Assembly: GCA_002256985.1 (NCBI GenBank)
Contig: NCGO01000009.1
Location: 62,001-126,000 of the forward strand
Length of the DNA: 64,000 nucleotides
Direction: 5' to 3'
Source of the DNA: Novosphingobium sp. 28-62-57
GTDB lineage: Bacteria > Pseudomonadota > Alphaproteobacteria > Sphingomonadales > Sphingomonadaceae
The notes below the pieces were generated by a model that was given only the letters and a program-made list of their open reading frames with translations, made no database searches and was not told where the DNA came from. Position numbers and translations under genes: made by a program. Shown here in pieces: positions 1-9,386 of the stretch; position 1 is the first letter of the stretch; every line of letters starts with the position of its first letter.

Positions 1-139
1 AGCCGGTCTGCGCCGAAACGACCAGATCGCGCCCCTTGGCTTCGGGTTCGGAAACAGCGGTCTGGACCGGGGTCAGCGCGGTATAGCCATGCGCTTCGAG
101 AGCCTGCGCGAGCGGGCTGGGGAGGTGTGAAAAAGTCAT
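1..139 (-). CDS. DEAD-box ATP-dependent RNA helicase, N-terminal fragment
   Basis: The first 46 codons of a minus-strand gene that leaves the window at base 1. The translation starts MTFSHLPSPLAQALEAHGY and continues through a typical Q-motif region (TALTPVQ) to VVSAQTG, the beginning of Walker A (AQTGSGKT) in DEAD-box helicases. The family unwinds short RNA duplexes in ribosome assembly or RNA turnover; which subfamily cannot be told from this fragment. The ATG at 139 is the first in-frame start before the Q motif. Family assignment is good; the rest of the gene is unseen. Confidence 0.8.
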   Translation of the reverse strand, partial: MTFSHLPSPLAQALEAHGYTALTPVQTAVSEPEAKGRDLVVSAQTG

Positions 140-422
140 CGTCAAAGTCGCCATTCCTGCCGCGTGCGCGGCATTTCGCAAAGTGTTGGGCCTATCGGCT
201 TGGTTCCGGGGCGCCATTCCAGCCGAATTGCCTTCGGTCGAATCGCCCCCGGTTGAATCGCCAAAGCCCGTTCCCACACAGTGCACGGCGATACCTGTGG
301 CGCGGCCCTTACACAGGTTTTTCCGTTTTGGCGCATATTTCTTTTGTGAAACGCTCACTTGATTAGGCACACTAACATATGTGATGGTGGCAAAAGCCCG
401 AAAACAGGGCGTGGAGAGGCCA

Positions 423-1358
423 ATGACCGAACTTGCTGAGCCCCGCTTGCCAGAGCCCGATGCAATCGAGGGCACTGCCCGCAGCGCGCCTGCGCTGATC
501 CGCTACCTTGGGCCGGGGGAATACGTGACGCGGCGCTATGTGTCGCAAGGGGCCGAAATGAACACCGGCGACTACTTCGATTATGCCAGCGAAGTGCGCG
601 ATGGCATGCCGATCCGCGATCATTTTTCGCTGGATGTCCACGGGTTCATGCTGGGCAAGCACCGCTCTGCCATTGCTGACTTTCATGACAAGGCGGCGGT
701 AGATGAAGGCTATCTGCAAGAGGTTGAAGCGCTGGTAACCCACCTGTGCGGTGCCACCCGCACAGCCGCGCAAGGCTGGATGATCCGCACATCGGCCGAT
801 CTTTCCGCCCGCGCCAAGCAGAAGGTCGAAGGGTATCAGCATTCCGGCGGTATCCAACCACCCGCTGGTGAAGCGCATGTCGATTACAACGAGATCACCG
901 GGCGCAGGGCGGCGGCGCGCGTCTATCAGGACCGCTTTCCCGATGGTCCGGGCTACAGCCGCTATATCTGCTTCTCGCTCTGGCGCACATTCTCACCCGG
1001 CCCGCAGGACTGGCCGCTGGCCGTGTGTGACGGACGCACCGTGCAGGACGAGGAGACGGCATCAAACACGCTGTTCGTGGTCGATGAATTTCCCACCGGC
1101 GATGCGCTGACGGCACCGGTCGAAGGCGAAGACCAGATGATCGCCGCCACGATCTTTCGCCATCGCGATCGCCATCGCTGGTGGTATTTCTCGAACATGC
1201 AGGCCGATGATGTGCTGCTGTTCAAGTTTCAGGACAGCGACCACGCCGTGACCTGGCGCTGCCCGCACACGGCGTTTCACGATACCAGCCTGCCCGATGC
1301 CAGAACTCGCGAGAGCATTGAGGTGCGCTGTATCGCGTACTTCGAAAATCGGACTTGA
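423..1358 (+). CDS. CmcJ/NvfI family oxidoreductase (GA4-desaturase-like)
   Basis: A 311-residue protein resembling the CmcJ/NvfI (AsaB/GA4 desaturase) family, thought to be non-heme iron oxygenases. Visible family features are AHVDYNE with a possible metal pair H152-x-D154, the block YICFSLWRTFSPGPQDWPLA near 181-200, WYFSNMQADDVLLFKFQDSD near 254-273, and CPHTAF with H282. The start is set at 423 because GGAGAG lies just upstream; an upstream ATG at 381 is in frame but has no clear ribosome site. A flavin reductase gene follows after 22 bases and may share its transcript. The family is often tied to secondary metabolism or unusual substrates. The substrate here is unknown. Confidence 0.75.
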   Translation: MTELAEPRLPEPDAIEGTARSAPALIRYLGPGEYVTRRYVSQGAEMNTGDYFDYASEVRDGMPIRDHFSLDVHGFMLGKHRSAIADFHDKAAVDEGYLQEVEALVTHLCGATRTAAQGWMIRTSADLSARAKQKVEGYQHSGGIQPPAGEAHVDYNEITGRRAAARVYQDRFPDGPGYSRYICFSLWRTFSPGPQDWPLAVCDGRTVQDEETASNTLFVVDEFPTGDALTAPVEGEDQMIAATIFRHRDRHRWWYFSNMQADDVLLFKFQDSDHAVTWRCPHTAFHDTSLPDARTRESIEVRCIAYFENRT

Positions 1359-1380
1359 ACCAAGAGGGCGGTTGACGCGC

Positions 1381-1896
1381 GTGCCGTTTGCCGACACGCA
1401 GCCGCGCATGATTGACCCTCGCCATTTTCGCAATGTTCTGGGCACCTGGCCAACCGGTGTCTGCGTGATCACTTCGGTCGATCCTGACGGGACTCGTCAT
1501 GGATTGGTGGTCGGATCGTTCACATCGATCTCGCTCGATCCTCCGCTGGTCGGGTTCTTCCCTGACAAGCGATCCAGCACCTGGCCGAAAATTCAGGCTG
1601 GAGGACGGTTTTGCGTCAATGTGCTCGGTTCGCGGCAATTGGAGCTGTGCAAGCGCTTTGCCGCGCGGGCGGAGGACAAGTTTGCCGAATTGGCGCACGG
1701 CCACACGCCTTCGGGGCAGCCGCTGCTGGAAGATGCGCTGGCATGGATCGATTGCACGGTCGAACGGATCGAAGATATCGGCGATCATTTGCTCGTTGTG
1801 GGGGCGGTGCAAGCGATGGACCGCAGTGAACATGGCACGCCATTGCTGTTCTTTCGTGGCCAATACCACGACGTTACTGATTTGCCCGAGGTCTAA
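1381..1896 (+). CDS. Flavin reductase domain protein
   Basis: About 171 residues of the flavin-reductase-like split-barrel fold (HpaC/RutF type), which binds FMN or FAD and uses NAD(P)H to supply reduced flavin to a partner oxygenase. The typical run FRNVLGTWPTGVCVIT is followed by the flavin-contact region GLVVGSFTSISLDPPLVGFF and FCVNVLG. The GTG at 1381 has AAGAGGGCGG upstream and is chosen, but the ATG at 1408 (MIDPRHF) would also give a complete domain. It sits 22 bases after the CmcJ-like gene. No flavin monooxygenase partner is visible nearby, so its client is unknown. Confidence 0.75.
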   Translation: MPFADTQPRMIDPRHFRNVLGTWPTGVCVITSVDPDGTRHGLVVGSFTSISLDPPLVGFFPDKRSSTWPKIQAGGRFCVNVLGSRQLELCKRFAARAEDKFAELAHGHTPSGQPLLEDALAWIDCTVERIEDIGDHLLVVGAVQAMDRSEHGTPLLFFRGQYHDVTDLPEV

Positions 1897-1936
1897 GCGA
1901 AGAAAATCGACAATCGACGCGCCTTTTTCGGGTGTT

Positions 1937-1950
1937 TTGATTTTCGTCAA
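1937..1950. promoter_or_regulatory. FNR/FixK-type box upstream of fnrL
   Basis: TTGAT-TTTC-GTCAA is a 14-base site matching the FNR/CRP-family consensus TTGAT-N4-ATCAA at 9 of 10 specified bases. It lies about 180 bases before the fnrL start, so it may serve autoregulation from a promoter well upstream of the gene. The match is seen directly; function is inferred. Confidence 0.55.
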
Positions 1951-2126
1951 GGTTCGGCTGGGCAAGGGCCGTTAGGCAGGTTTTCGACAAGGCCGACCGG
2001 TGGCTCCTACCACCACCCGCCCGCCGCGTCGATTTCTCCCCAACTTGGGCGGTCGCAAGGCCGCCCTGTTTTTTTGCGCCGTATTTGCGCATTCTCACCA
2101 CGTCATGGCAATTGCCCCGGCCTGCG

Positions 2127-2843
2127 ATGAGTGGTAGCGGTAAGCGCATGGCTTCATGCGATACTTGCGTTGTCCGCAACCGCGCTATTTGCGCCGGGCT
2201 GAATAATCTCGAACTCGAAACGCTTAATGCGATTGGACGTCGGCGCAATGTGACGGCGGGTGAATCGCTGATCTGGGAAGATGACGATTCGCTGCTGGTT
2301 GCCAACGTCATCGAAGGCGTGCTCAAGCTTACCACCAGCACCGAAGATGGGCGCGAACAGATCGTTGGCGTGGCCTATCCATCGGATTTCATCGGCCGCC
2401 CGTTCGGCCAGACCAGCAGCGCCAGCGTGGTTGCACTGACAGACGCGCGGGTCTGTGTGTTCTCCCGCAACGATTTTGATCGCTATGCGCGCGAACATCC
2501 CGAACTTGAGCACAAGCTGCTGGAACGCACGCTGGCTGAACTGGACCGCACCCGGTCATGGATGATGCTGCTGGGCCGGAAAAACGCGACCGAGAAGATT
2601 GCCACCTTCCTGCTCGAAATGTCCGATCGCCTTGCCGAAACCGGCTGCGCTCCGGTGATCGGTCCGGCCAAGCGCTTTGCGCTGCCATTCTCGCGCCAGC
2701 AGGTGGCCGATGTGCTGGGCTTGACGATTGAGACAGTCAGCCGTCAATTTACGCGGCTGAAGAATGAGCAGGTGATCGAACTGCCATCGCGGCGCGAGGT
2801 CGAGATTATCGATCGCGCTGCCTTGATTGCGCTGGCCGGATAG
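2127..2843 (+). CDS. fnrL: FNR-type oxygen-sensing transcription regulator (FnrL)
   Basis: A CRP/FNR-family activator of about 238 residues. Counting from the ATG at 2127, cysteines C11, C14 and C22 form an N-terminal cluster (CDTCVVRNRAIC), and C110 in ARVCVF gives the fourth ligand expected for an oxygen-labile 4Fe-4S cluster. A cyclic-nucleotide-like beta-roll follows, then a dimer helix and the C-terminal winged helix FSRQQVADVLGLTIETVSR, whose E-T-V-S-R matches FNR proteins that read TTGAT half-sites. It sits directly beside the cbb3 oxidase genes, and FNR boxes lie before itself and before ccoN, so it very likely activates that operon in low oxygen. The ATG at 2148 is an alternative start; no strong ribosome site decides between them. 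Confidence 0.9.
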   Translation: MSGSGKRMASCDTCVVRNRAICAGLNNLELETLNAIGRRRNVTAGESLIWEDDDSLLVANVIEGVLKLTTSTEDGREQIVGVAYPSDFIGRPFGQTSSASVVALTDARVCVFSRNDFDRYAREHPELEHKLLERTLAELDRTRSWMMLLGRKNATEKIATFLLEMSDRLAETGCAPVIGPAKRFALPFSRQQVADVLGLTIETVSRQFTRLKNEQVIELPSRREVEIIDRAALIALAG

Positions 2844-2853
2844 CCGGCAAGAT

Positions 2854-2907
2854 AGCGGGCAGGAACGTGCCAAGGTGATCCCAGAACCTTGCCATGTCCT
2901 GCCCGCT
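2854..2907. terminator. Long hairpin between convergent genes
   Basis: Outer arms AGCGGGCAGGA (2854-2864) and TCCTGCCCGCT (2897-2907) pair perfectly, and the stem continues inward with two mismatches to AAGGT/ACCTT around a short loop. It lies between the ends of fnrL (plus) and the OmpW gene (minus), so it could stop transcription from both sides. There is no T tract, so intrinsic termination is not certain. Confidence 0.5.
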
Positions 2908-2968
2908 GTCCCCGGCTCCGGCGCGCGTGGGGTTGCCGGATTGCCAGGGATTTCGTCAGAAGTTTCAA

Positions 2969-3658
2969 TCAGAAGCGATAGCTGATCCCGGCGCTCAGCA
3001 CCCACGGATCAAGCGTATGCTTGGTGGTCAGAACTTCGGCATTTCCGGCAAAGAAGCGGGCGGTCGTGTCCACGAAATACTTCTTGGCATCGAGGCTGAG
3101 GCCCATGCCTTTGTCGTTGATGGGGATGTCGATCCCCGCCTGCAGCGCAAAGCCGACATTGTTCGACATCCGAACCTTGTCCACGCCCAGCGCGGTCACG
3201 CTGCTGCCCGGCTTTTCACCGAAGATCAGGAACATGGCAGGGCCTGCGCCAACGTAGGGCTTGATCCCGCCTTTGAGCGGCACGTGATACTTCAGCGTCA
3301 GCGTTGCCGGCAGGATCATCACGTGGTCGACGATGTCGGTGGCGGGCGCCAGCGTGCCCGTGCCGCTGACACCGTGTGTGGTGAAGCAGCAAATCGTTTC
3401 AGCCGAAATGTTCGGCGTGAAGAAATACTCTACGGCCAGCGTTGGCACATAATTGTCGTTGGCTTTGGTGTTTGCGCCCATCGTCAGGGCAAGCGGGTCG
3501 TTCTTTACGTCCACGATCTTGCCGTCGGGCAGCACAGCCGTGCCCAGAACCTTGATTTGCAGTTTGCCATCTGACGAACCGGCAAAGGCCTGTCCCGGAG
3601 CCAGCAGCGCAGCAGCGGTGGCGAGGGCGGGGAGGGCGGCGGTGATCAGCATCTTCAT
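2969..3658 (-). CDS. OmpW-family outer membrane protein
   Basis: A 229-residue outer-membrane beta-barrel. The ATG at 3658 is preceded by AGGATAAG and gives a normal signal peptide (MKMLITAALPALATAAALLA... ending AFA-GS). The mature part has alternating strands with the OmpW signatures LAVEYFFTPNISAE and YVGAGP and ends in the aromatic ISYRF expected for barrel insertion. OmpW proteins form narrow channels for small hydrophobic molecules and are often induced when oxygen falls. Its position between fnrL and ccoN fits that. A poor FNR-like sequence (TTGAC-GAAG-CGCAA, 3755-3768) lies in its upstream region, but two mismatches make it weak. Confidence 0.85.
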   Translation of the reverse strand: MKMLITAALPALATAAALLAPGQAFAGSSDGKLQIKVLGTAVLPDGKIVDVKNDPLALTMGANTKANDNYVPTLAVEYFFTPNISAETICCFTTHGVSGTGTLAPATDIVDHVMILPATLTLKYHVPLKGGIKPYVGAGPAMFLIFGEKPGSSVTALGVDKVRMSNNVGFALQAGIDIPINDKGMGLSLDAKKYFVDTTARFFAGNAEVLTTKHTLDPWVLSAGISYRF

Positions 3659-3819
3659 TGCTCTTATCCTGCACCACGGCTGGCCAACCCCTCGTTGGCC
3701 CAAGCGCGTTCCGTGGCTTGAACAGGCTGATGCACGGCGGCAAATCGTCAGACATTGACGAAGCGCAAAAATCGGAAATTGCCGCCTACGACCAAAGTAT
3801 AACGGGCGATTTCCGATAA

Positions 3820-3833
3820 TTGACCGGGGTCAA
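3820..3833. promoter_or_regulatory. FNR box upstream of ccoN
   Basis: TTGAC-CGGG-GTCAA is a perfect 5+5 inverted repeat of the FNR/FixK type, ending 60 bases before the ccoN start codon. That distance suits a class II activator site near -41 with a short leader. The sequence is seen directly; binding by the neighbouring FnrL is inferred. Confidence 0.75.
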
Positions 3834-3893
3834 TGTTCCTTCCTCGATGCAGGTGCAGCGCAGCCTCAACATCACTCATGGAAGGAAGGCTCC

Positions 3894-5558
3894 ATGGTTT
3901 CTGCACTATCGCGCTCGAGCCTTTGGCTCTTGTCGCTGCTCATTGCCGTTGTCGCTTATGCATTGGCTGTCGATACCGGCTTTGCCATTCACATGTTCAT
4001 CGTGGCGGTTGCCTGCATCATCGGGCTGGTCGTCACCCTGCGCGGGGTCGATCTGTCCAAGGCGATCCTGGCACCTGATCAGGGCCGGTACGACGATGAT
4101 CCGATCCGCTGGGGCGTGATCGCTACCGTATTCTGGGGCATGGCCGGGTTCCTTGCAGGTCTCGTCATCGCGCTGCAACTGGCGCTGCCGGTCCTGAACC
4201 TCGGCCTCGAATGGACCGCGTTCGGACGCTTGCGCCCGCTGCACACTTCTGCGGTCATTTTCGCATTCGGGGGCAACGCGCTGATCGCCACGTCGTTCTA
4301 CGTCGTGCAGCGCACTTGCCGGGCGAGGCTGGCCTTCCCCGGCCTCGCCCGCTTTGTCTTCTGGGGCTACCAGCTGTTCATCGTGCTGGCCGCCACCGGC
4401 TATCTGCTCGGCATCACGCAGGGCAAGGAATATGCCGAGCCTGAATGGTACGTCGATCTGTGGCTCACCGTCGTGTGGGTTGCCTATCTGGCAGTCTTTG
4501 TCGGCACCATTGTCAAGCGCACCGAACCCCACATCTATGTGGCCAACTGGTTCTACCTGTCGTTCATCATCACCGTGGCGATGCTCCACATCGTCAACAA
4601 TCTGAACTGGCCGGTCAGCTTCACCGGCAGCCGCAGCTATCCGATCTTTGCCGGTGTGCAGGGCGCGCTGGTGCAGTGGTGGTATGGCCACAACGCGGTC
4701 GGCTTTTTCCTGACTGCCGGCTTCCTGGCGATGATGTACTACTTCGTGCCCAAGCAGGCCGAACGCCCGGTGTTCTCCTATCGCCTGTCGATCATCCACT
4801 TCTGGGCGCTGATCTTCCTCTATATCTGGGCGGGGCCCCATCACCTTCACTACACCGCGCTGCCCGATTGGGCGCAGACGCTGGGCATGGTGTTCTCGAT
4901 CATGCTGTGGATGCCCAGCTGGGGCGGCATGATCAACGGGCTGATGACGCTGAACGGCGCATGGGACAAGGTCCGCACCGATCCGATCATCCGCATGATG
5001 GTGATGGCGCTCGCCTTCTACGGCATGAGCACCTTCGAAGGCCCGATGATGTCGATCAAGTCGGTCAACAGCCTGTCGCACTATACCGACTGGACGATTG
5101 GCCACGTGCACTCCGGCGCGCTCGGCTGGAACGGCATGATCACCTTTGCCAGCGTTTACTACCTGGTGCCGCGCCTGTGGAACCGCTCGCGCCTTTACAG
5201 CCTGCGCATGGTCAACTGGCACTTCTGGCTCGCGACAGTCGGCATCGTTTTCTACGCCTCGTCGATGTGGGTGGCGGGCATCACGCAAGGTCTGATGTGG
5301 CGCGAATATGGCGCTGACGGATACCTGGTGAACAGCTTCGTCGAAACCGTCGCTGCGCTGAAGCCGATGTACTTCCTGCGCGCATTTGGCGGATTTCTGT
5401 ACCTCACCGGAGCCGTCATCATGACGATCAACGTGTGGCGCACGATCCTCGGCCACCTGCGCGAAGAAGCGCCGATGGCAGACACCGCCTTTGATCCCGA
5501 AAAGGATCGCCCTGTCGTCCAACCTGCGCCCGTCCACGCCGCTCCCGTAGCCGCCTGA
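3894..5558 (+). CDS. ccoN: cbb3-type cytochrome c oxidase subunit I
   Basis: The 554-residue catalytic heme-copper subunit, with about twelve membrane helices. Metal ligands are visible: H117 (RPLHTSA) and H406 for low-spin heme b, H266 in [11 protein letters not shown] and H316/H317 in GPHHLHY for CuB, and H404 in [12 protein letters not shown] for high-spin heme b3. It reduces oxygen to water with high affinity and pumps protons. The start follows GGAAGGAAGG. It heads ccoNOQP under a clear FNR box. The C-terminal 30 residues are a soluble, Pro/Ala-rich tail. Confidence 0.97.
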   Translation: MVSALSRSSLWLLSLLIAVVAYALAVDTGFAIHMFIVAVACIIGLVVTLRGVDLSKAILAPDQGRYDDDPIRWGVIATVFWGMAGFLAGLVIALQLALPVLNLGLEWTAFGRLRPLHTSAVIFAFGGNALIATSFYVVQRTCRARLAFPGLARFVFWGYQLFIVLAATGYLLGITQGKEYAEPEWYVDLWLTVVWVAYLAVFVGTIVKRTEPHIYVANWFYLSFIITVAMLHIVNNLNWPVSFTGSRSYPIFAGVQGALVQWWYGHNAVGFFLTAGFLAMMYYFVPKQAERPVFSYRLSIIHFWALIFLYIWAGPHHLHYTALPDWAQTLGMVFSIMLWMPSWGGMINGLMTLNGAWDKVRTDPIIRMMVMALAFYGMSTFEGPMMSIKSVNSLSHYTDWTIGHVHSGALGWNGMITFASVYYLVPRLWNRSRLYSLRMVNWHFWLATVGIVFYASSMWVAGITQGLMWREYGADGYLVNSFVETVAALKPMYFLRAFGGFLYLTGAVIMTINVWRTILGHLREEAPMADTAFDPEKDRPVVQPAPVHAAPVAA

Positions 5559-5586
5559 ACCTGACGCCAAGGCAAGGAACACAGCC

Positions 5587-6336
5587 ATGACCACAATCGT
5601 GGAAAAACATAAGAAGCTTGAACGCAACGTCACCCTGCTGGGCGTCGCCGCCTTTGTGGCGGTGATCATTGGCGGGATCGTGGAAATCGCCCCGCTGTTC
5701 TGGATCGACAACACGATCGAGAAGGTGGAGGGGATGCGCCCCTATACCCCGCTCGAACAGGCCGGGCGCGACATCTACATCCGCGAAGGCTGCTACAACT
5801 GCCACAGCCAGATGATCCGCCCCTTCCGGGACGAGGTTGAGCGCTATGGCCATTACAGCCTTGCTGCGGAATCGATGTACGACCATCCGTTCCAGTGGGG
5901 ATCGAAGCGCACCGGGCCGGACCTTGCCCGCGTAGGCATGCGCTATTCGGATGAATGGCAGGTCCAGCATCTGAAAGATCCGCGCGCTCTTGTGCCGGAA
6001 TCGATCATGCCGGGCTATGCGCACTTGGCCGAACATGACCTCAACATGGGCGACATGACCGCGACGCTGCGCACGCTCTACCAGATCGGCGTTCCCTATT
6101 CGCAAGACGATATCGCCAAGGCCAACGACGACCTGAAAGCACAGGCCGATCCGAGCGCCGACGCCAGCGATCTGCAAAAGCGCTACCCCAAGGCGCAAGT
6201 GCGCGACTTTGACGGCGATCCTGCTCGGCTGACCGAGATGGATGCGCTGGTCGCCTATCTGCAGATGCTGGGCACGCTGGTCGATGTGAACGCGCCTGCC
6301 GCGCAGGAAGCTCTGGCCAAGGAGAAGGGCCGGTGA
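5587..6336 (+). CDS. ccoO: cbb3-type cytochrome c oxidase subunit II (monoheme cytochrome c)
   Basis: A 249-residue cytochrome c anchored by one N-terminal helix (about residues 15-37). The heme site is [12 protein letters not shown] (C69, C72, H73), and IMPGYAHL supplies a likely axial Met. It passes electrons from CcoP or soluble cytochrome c to the CcoN heme b. The gene starts 28 bases after ccoN, and its TGA overlaps the GTG of ccoQ, which indicates translational coupling. The length is normal for the family. Confidence 0.96.
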   Translation: MTTIVEKHKKLERNVTLLGVAAFVAVIIGGIVEIAPLFWIDNTIEKVEGMRPYTPLEQAGRDIYIREGCYNCHSQMIRPFRDEVERYGHYSLAAESMYDHPFQWGSKRTGPDLARVGMRYSDEWQVQHLKDPRALVPESIMPGYAHLAEHDLNMGDMTATLRTLYQIGVPYSQDDIAKANDDLKAQADPSADASDLQKRYPKAQVRDFDGDPARLTEMDALVAYLQMLGTLVDVNAPAAQEALAKEKGR

Positions 6337-6503
6337 GCGATCATTCGACATACGAGGTGCTGCGGCATTTGGCTGACAGCTGGGGCCTGCTGCTGATGAC
6401 GGTCATCTTCGTGGGGCTGAGCGCGTGGCCATTCCGGCCCGGTGCCAAGCCGCTCAACCGCGAAGCTGCCACTTCGATCTTCAAGGACGAAAGCGATGTC
6501 TAA
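6333..6503 (+). CDS. ccoQ: cbb3 oxidase small subunit CcoQ/FixQ
   Basis: A 56-residue single-span protein starting with GTG inside the ccoO stop (GTGA). The helix [18 protein letters not shown] is followed by a charged tail [19 protein letters not shown], which is the CcoQ pattern (helix, then a conserved FRPG-like turn). It stabilises the CcoNOP core. The last 8 bases (ATGTCTAA) overlap the ccoP start. Identity comes from position and topology together. Confidence 0.9.
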   Translation: MSDHSTYEVLRHLADSWGLLLMTVIFVGLSAWPFRPGAKPLNREAATSIFKDESDV

Positions 6504-7428
6504 ACCACGCTTGGATGATGCGACCGGGGTTGAAACCGTCGGTCACGAATGGGACGGTATCGAGGAGTTGAACAATCCACTGCCGCGCTGGTGGCTCTGG
6601 TCGTTCTATGCCTGCATCGTGTTCGCGATTGGCTATAGCGTGGTCTATCCCGCGATACCACTGCGCAACACGGCCACCGCTGGCACGTTCGGCTGGTCCA
6701 GCCGCGGCGATCTGGCCAAGGAAATGAGGGCTGAAGCGGCCCGCACTGCCGGGCTGATGGCCGAACTTGGCAACGCCTCGATCGAACAGATCGCCACCGA
6801 TCCCCGCCTGCGCCGCGCCGCGATTGATGGCGGACGCGCCGCGTTCAAGGTCAACTGCATTCAGTGCCATGGCAATGGCGCGGCGGGCAGCGTCGGCTAC
6901 CCGAACCTTAACGATGATGACTGGCTTTGGGGCGGCGATGCGGCCACCATTCACCGGACTGTCATCAACGGCATTCGCCAGCCCGGCAACGATGCGACCC
7001 TGATGAGCCAGATGCCCGCCTTTGGCCGCGATGGCATTCTGACCGCCGATCAGGTGCAGAACGTGGTCAGCCACGTGCGTGTGCTGGCGGGCGAGGATAA
7101 GCCAAACGCTTCGGCGCAGCAGGGCGCGCAGCTCTATGCCGACAACTGCGTCGTCTGCCACGGCGCTGTGGGCGAGGGAAGCCGCACCGTGGGCGCGCCG
7201 CGGCTGAACGATGCGATCTGGCTCTATGGCGGCAGCCGCGCTGCGCTGACCCAGACCATCACCAACGCTCGGTATGGCGTGATGCCATCATGGGGCAACC
7301 GGCTCGATCCGGTGACGGTCAAGATGCTCGCCACATATGTCCATTCGCTGGGCGGCGGTGAAGAAGCACCTGCGCCTGAACCGGCACCCGAAGCTGTTGC
7401 AGCAGCCCCAGCCGATGCAACCGAGTAA
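6496..7428 (+). CDS. ccoP: cbb3-type cytochrome c oxidase subunit III (diheme cytochrome c)
   Basis: A 310-residue membrane-anchored diheme cytochrome c. The N-terminus has the CcoP signature WDGIEELNNPLPRWWLW followed by one helix to about residue 55. Two heme sites are present, CIQCH (C121-C124-H125) and CVVCH (C218-C221-H222), with axial Mets probably in QMPAFG and GVMPSWG. It takes electrons from the bc1/cytochrome c pool into the oxidase. The ATG overlaps the end of ccoQ, so the longer open frame from 6442 is not the real start. The C-terminus is an Ala/Pro/Glu tail. Confidence 0.96.
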   Translation: MSKPRLDDATGVETVGHEWDGIEELNNPLPRWWLWSFYACIVFAIGYSVVYPAIPLRNTATAGTFGWSSRGDLAKEMRAEAARTAGLMAELGNASIEQIATDPRLRRAAIDGGRAAFKVNCIQCHGNGAAGSVGYPNLNDDDWLWGGDAATIHRTVINGIRQPGNDATLMSQMPAFGRDGILTADQVQNVVSHVRVLAGEDKPNASAQQGAQLYADNCVVCHGAVGEGSRTVGAPRLNDAIWLYGGSRAALTQTITNARYGVMPSWGNRLDPVTVKMLATYVHSLGGGEEAPAPEPAPEAVAAAPADATE

Positions 7429-7449
7429 GCCAATCAAGGACACACGGTT

Positions 7450-8919
7450 ATGACTGCGCACGATCCCAAACTCAGCGCGGACCATTCAAACGACATCAGC
7501 CTCTATGCCAAGCGCAAGGGGGTGTTTCCCAAGGCCATTGATGGCGCGTTCCGGCGCTTCAAATGGCTGGTCATGGCCGTGTGCCTTCTTATCTACTGGG
7601 GCACGCCGTGGATCCGCTGGGATCGCGGCGCTTATGCCTCTGATCAGGCGGTGCTGATCGATCTGGGCAACCGCCGCTTCTTCATGTTCGACATCGAAAT
7701 CTGGCCGCATGAGTTCTACTTCGTGGCCGGGCTGCTGATCATGGCGGGCATTGGCCTGTTCCTTGTTACCTCGGCTGTGGGCCGCGCCTGGTGCGGCTAT
7801 GCCTGCCCGCAGACGGTCTGGACCGACCTGTTCCAGCATGTTGATCGGCTGGTCGATGGCGACCGCAATGCCCAACTGCGTTTGCAGAAAGCGCCGTGGG
7901 GCCCGCAAAAGATTGGCAAACGCGCGCTGAAGTGGGGGCTCTATCTCACGATCAGCTTCCTCACCGGCGGCGCATGGATCTTCTACTTCGCTGATGCGCC
8001 CACGCTCCAGCGCGAATTCTGGACCGGCACCGCCGCGCCTGTGGCCTATGCCACCACATTTGTGCTGACGATGACCACGCTGATCTTCGGCGGTTTCATG
8101 CGCGAACAGGTGTGCATCTACATGTGCCCATGGCCGCGCATCCAGACCGCGATGCTCGATGAAAAGAGCCTTGTCGTCACCTACAAGGACTGGCGCGGAG
8201 AGCCGCGCGGGTCGGTCAAGTCCGCGCTCAAAGCCGCCACGCCGCTGGGCGATTGCATCGATTGCCTGCAGTGCGTGGCTGTGTGCCCCACCGGCATCGA
8301 TATCCGCGAAGGGCCGCAGATCGGCTGCATTACATGCGCGCTGTGCATCGATGCTTGTGACAAGGCGATGGCCGATGTTGGCCGTCCGCGCGGGCTGATC
8401 GATTACTGCACGCTCGACGATGCCGAACGCGAAAAGCGCGGGGAAGAGCCAAAGCCGCTGCTGAAAACCATCTTCCGCCCGCGCACGCTGGTTTACCTCG
8501 GCGCGTGGAGTGCCATCGGCCTTGCTTTGCTGTTCATGCTGGGCCAGCGCACCCGGCTCGATCTGTCGGTCGCCAAGGACCGCAACCCCGAATACGTGAT
8601 GCTGTCTGGCGGCCAGATCCGCAATGCCTACACGCTGAAACTGCGCAACATGGAAACGCGCCCGCGCACGTTCACCGTGGCCCTCGATGGTCTTGAAGGC
8701 GGGGCGATGTTCACCGACGAGATGGACGCCGCTGCCGCACAGCGCAAGCTTAGCGTGGAAGTTCCCTCGGACACGACCAAGCCACTGCGCGTCTACACCG
8801 TGCTGCCACGCGGCGCACAGCCTGCTGAATTCGCGTTCGTCCTGACCGCGACAGACAAGGAAGGCGGCACCGATCGCAGCGAAACGACCTTTACTACTGC
8901 CCAAGGAAACGGCCGATGA
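7450..8919 (+). CDS. ccoG: cbb3 oxidase assembly ferredoxin-like protein CcoG (FixG/RdxA)
   Basis: A 489-residue membrane protein with several helices, the conserved GRAWCGYACPQTVWTD motif (C115, C119), and a cytoplasmic 2x4Fe-4S ferredoxin domain: CIDCLQCVAVCP (C269, C272, C275, C279) and CITCALCIDAC (C293, C296, C299, C303). A C-terminal immunoglobulin-like domain follows the last helix. In the family, CcoG reduces Cu(II) to Cu(I) for CcoI during cbb3 assembly. It lies 21 bases after ccoP, and its TGA overlaps the fixH ATG. Confidence 0.95.
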   Translation: MTAHDPKLSADHSNDISLYAKRKGVFPKAIDGAFRRFKWLVMAVCLLIYWGTPWIRWDRGAYASDQAVLIDLGNRRFFMFDIEIWPHEFYFVAGLLIMAGIGLFLVTSAVGRAWCGYACPQTVWTDLFQHVDRLVDGDRNAQLRLQKAPWGPQKIGKRALKWGLYLTISFLTGGAWIFYFADAPTLQREFWTGTAAPVAYATTFVLTMTTLIFGGFMREQVCIYMCPWPRIQTAMLDEKSLVVTYKDWRGEPRGSVKSALKAATPLGDCIDCLQCVAVCPTGIDIREGPQIGCITCALCIDACDKAMADVGRPRGLIDYCTLDDAEREKRGEEPKPLLKTIFRPRTLVYLGAWSAIGLALLFMLGQRTRLDLSVAKDRNPEYVMLSGGQIRNAYTLKLRNMETRPRTFTVALDGLEGGAMFTDEMDAAAAQRKLSVEVPSDTTKPLRVYTVLPRGAQPAEFAFVLTATDKEGGTDRSETTFTTAQGNGR

Positions 8920-9386
8920 CCCAGCCACGCCGCAAGGATCGCCCGTTTACCGGGCGCAAGATGGCCCTGCTGCTCGTCAGCTTCTTTGCCGTGGTGGTCG
9001 GCGTCAACATGCTGATGGCGCGCCTTGCCAGTGCGACCTTCGGTGGCGTTGTGGTCGATAACTCCTATGTCGCCAGTCAGGAGTTCAACGGCTGGCTCAA
9101 ACAGGCACAGGCCGAAAAGGCGCTGGGCTGGAAGCGCGTGATCGCGCGCGATGCCGCCAGCCGTGTTGTGGTCACGGTGATCGACAGCGCAGACCATCCG
9201 ATTGCCGCCGCCAAGGTTACGGCTGTGGCCGAACATCCACTTGGCCAGCGCCCCACCACCACGCTCACGCTGCAGGAAACGGCTCCCGGTGCTTATGGCG
9301 CGGCGCTGGAACCGGGCCGCTGGCGTCTGAACGTCATGGTCGAGGCCGATGGCCAGATCTGGCGCACTGTGGGGGAAGTGCAATGA
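8916..9386 (+). CDS. fixH: FixH/CcoH-family cbb3 assembly protein
   Basis: A 156-residue protein with one N-terminal helix (KMALLLVSFFAVVVGVNMLM) and a periplasmic beta-rich domain with the FixH hallmarks ATFGGVVVDNSYVASQEFN and a terminal strand. FixH is needed for cbb3 assembly and interacts with the complex; its exact chemistry is unsettled. ATGA overlaps join it to ccoG upstream and ccoI downstream, so the whole block is one operon. Confidence 0.93.
   Translation: MTQPRRKDRPFTGRKMALLLVSFFAVVVGVNMLMARLASATFGGVVVDNSYVASQEFNGWLKQAQAEKALGWKRVIARDAASRVVVTVIDSADHPIAAAKVTAVAEHPLGQRPTTTLTLQETAPGAYGAALEPGRWRLNVMVEADGQIWRTVGEVQ

Noticed and set aside
3755-3768. FNR-like sequence upstream of the OmpW gene (TTGAC-GAAG-CGCAA)
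   Set aside because: The second half-site has two mismatches, so it is not called as a separate feature.
3906-5714. Long open frame of about 600 codons on the minus strand opposite ccoN
   Set aside because: It is antisense to a gene with all cbb3 ligands, has no membrane or domain pattern, and arises from high GC at third positions.
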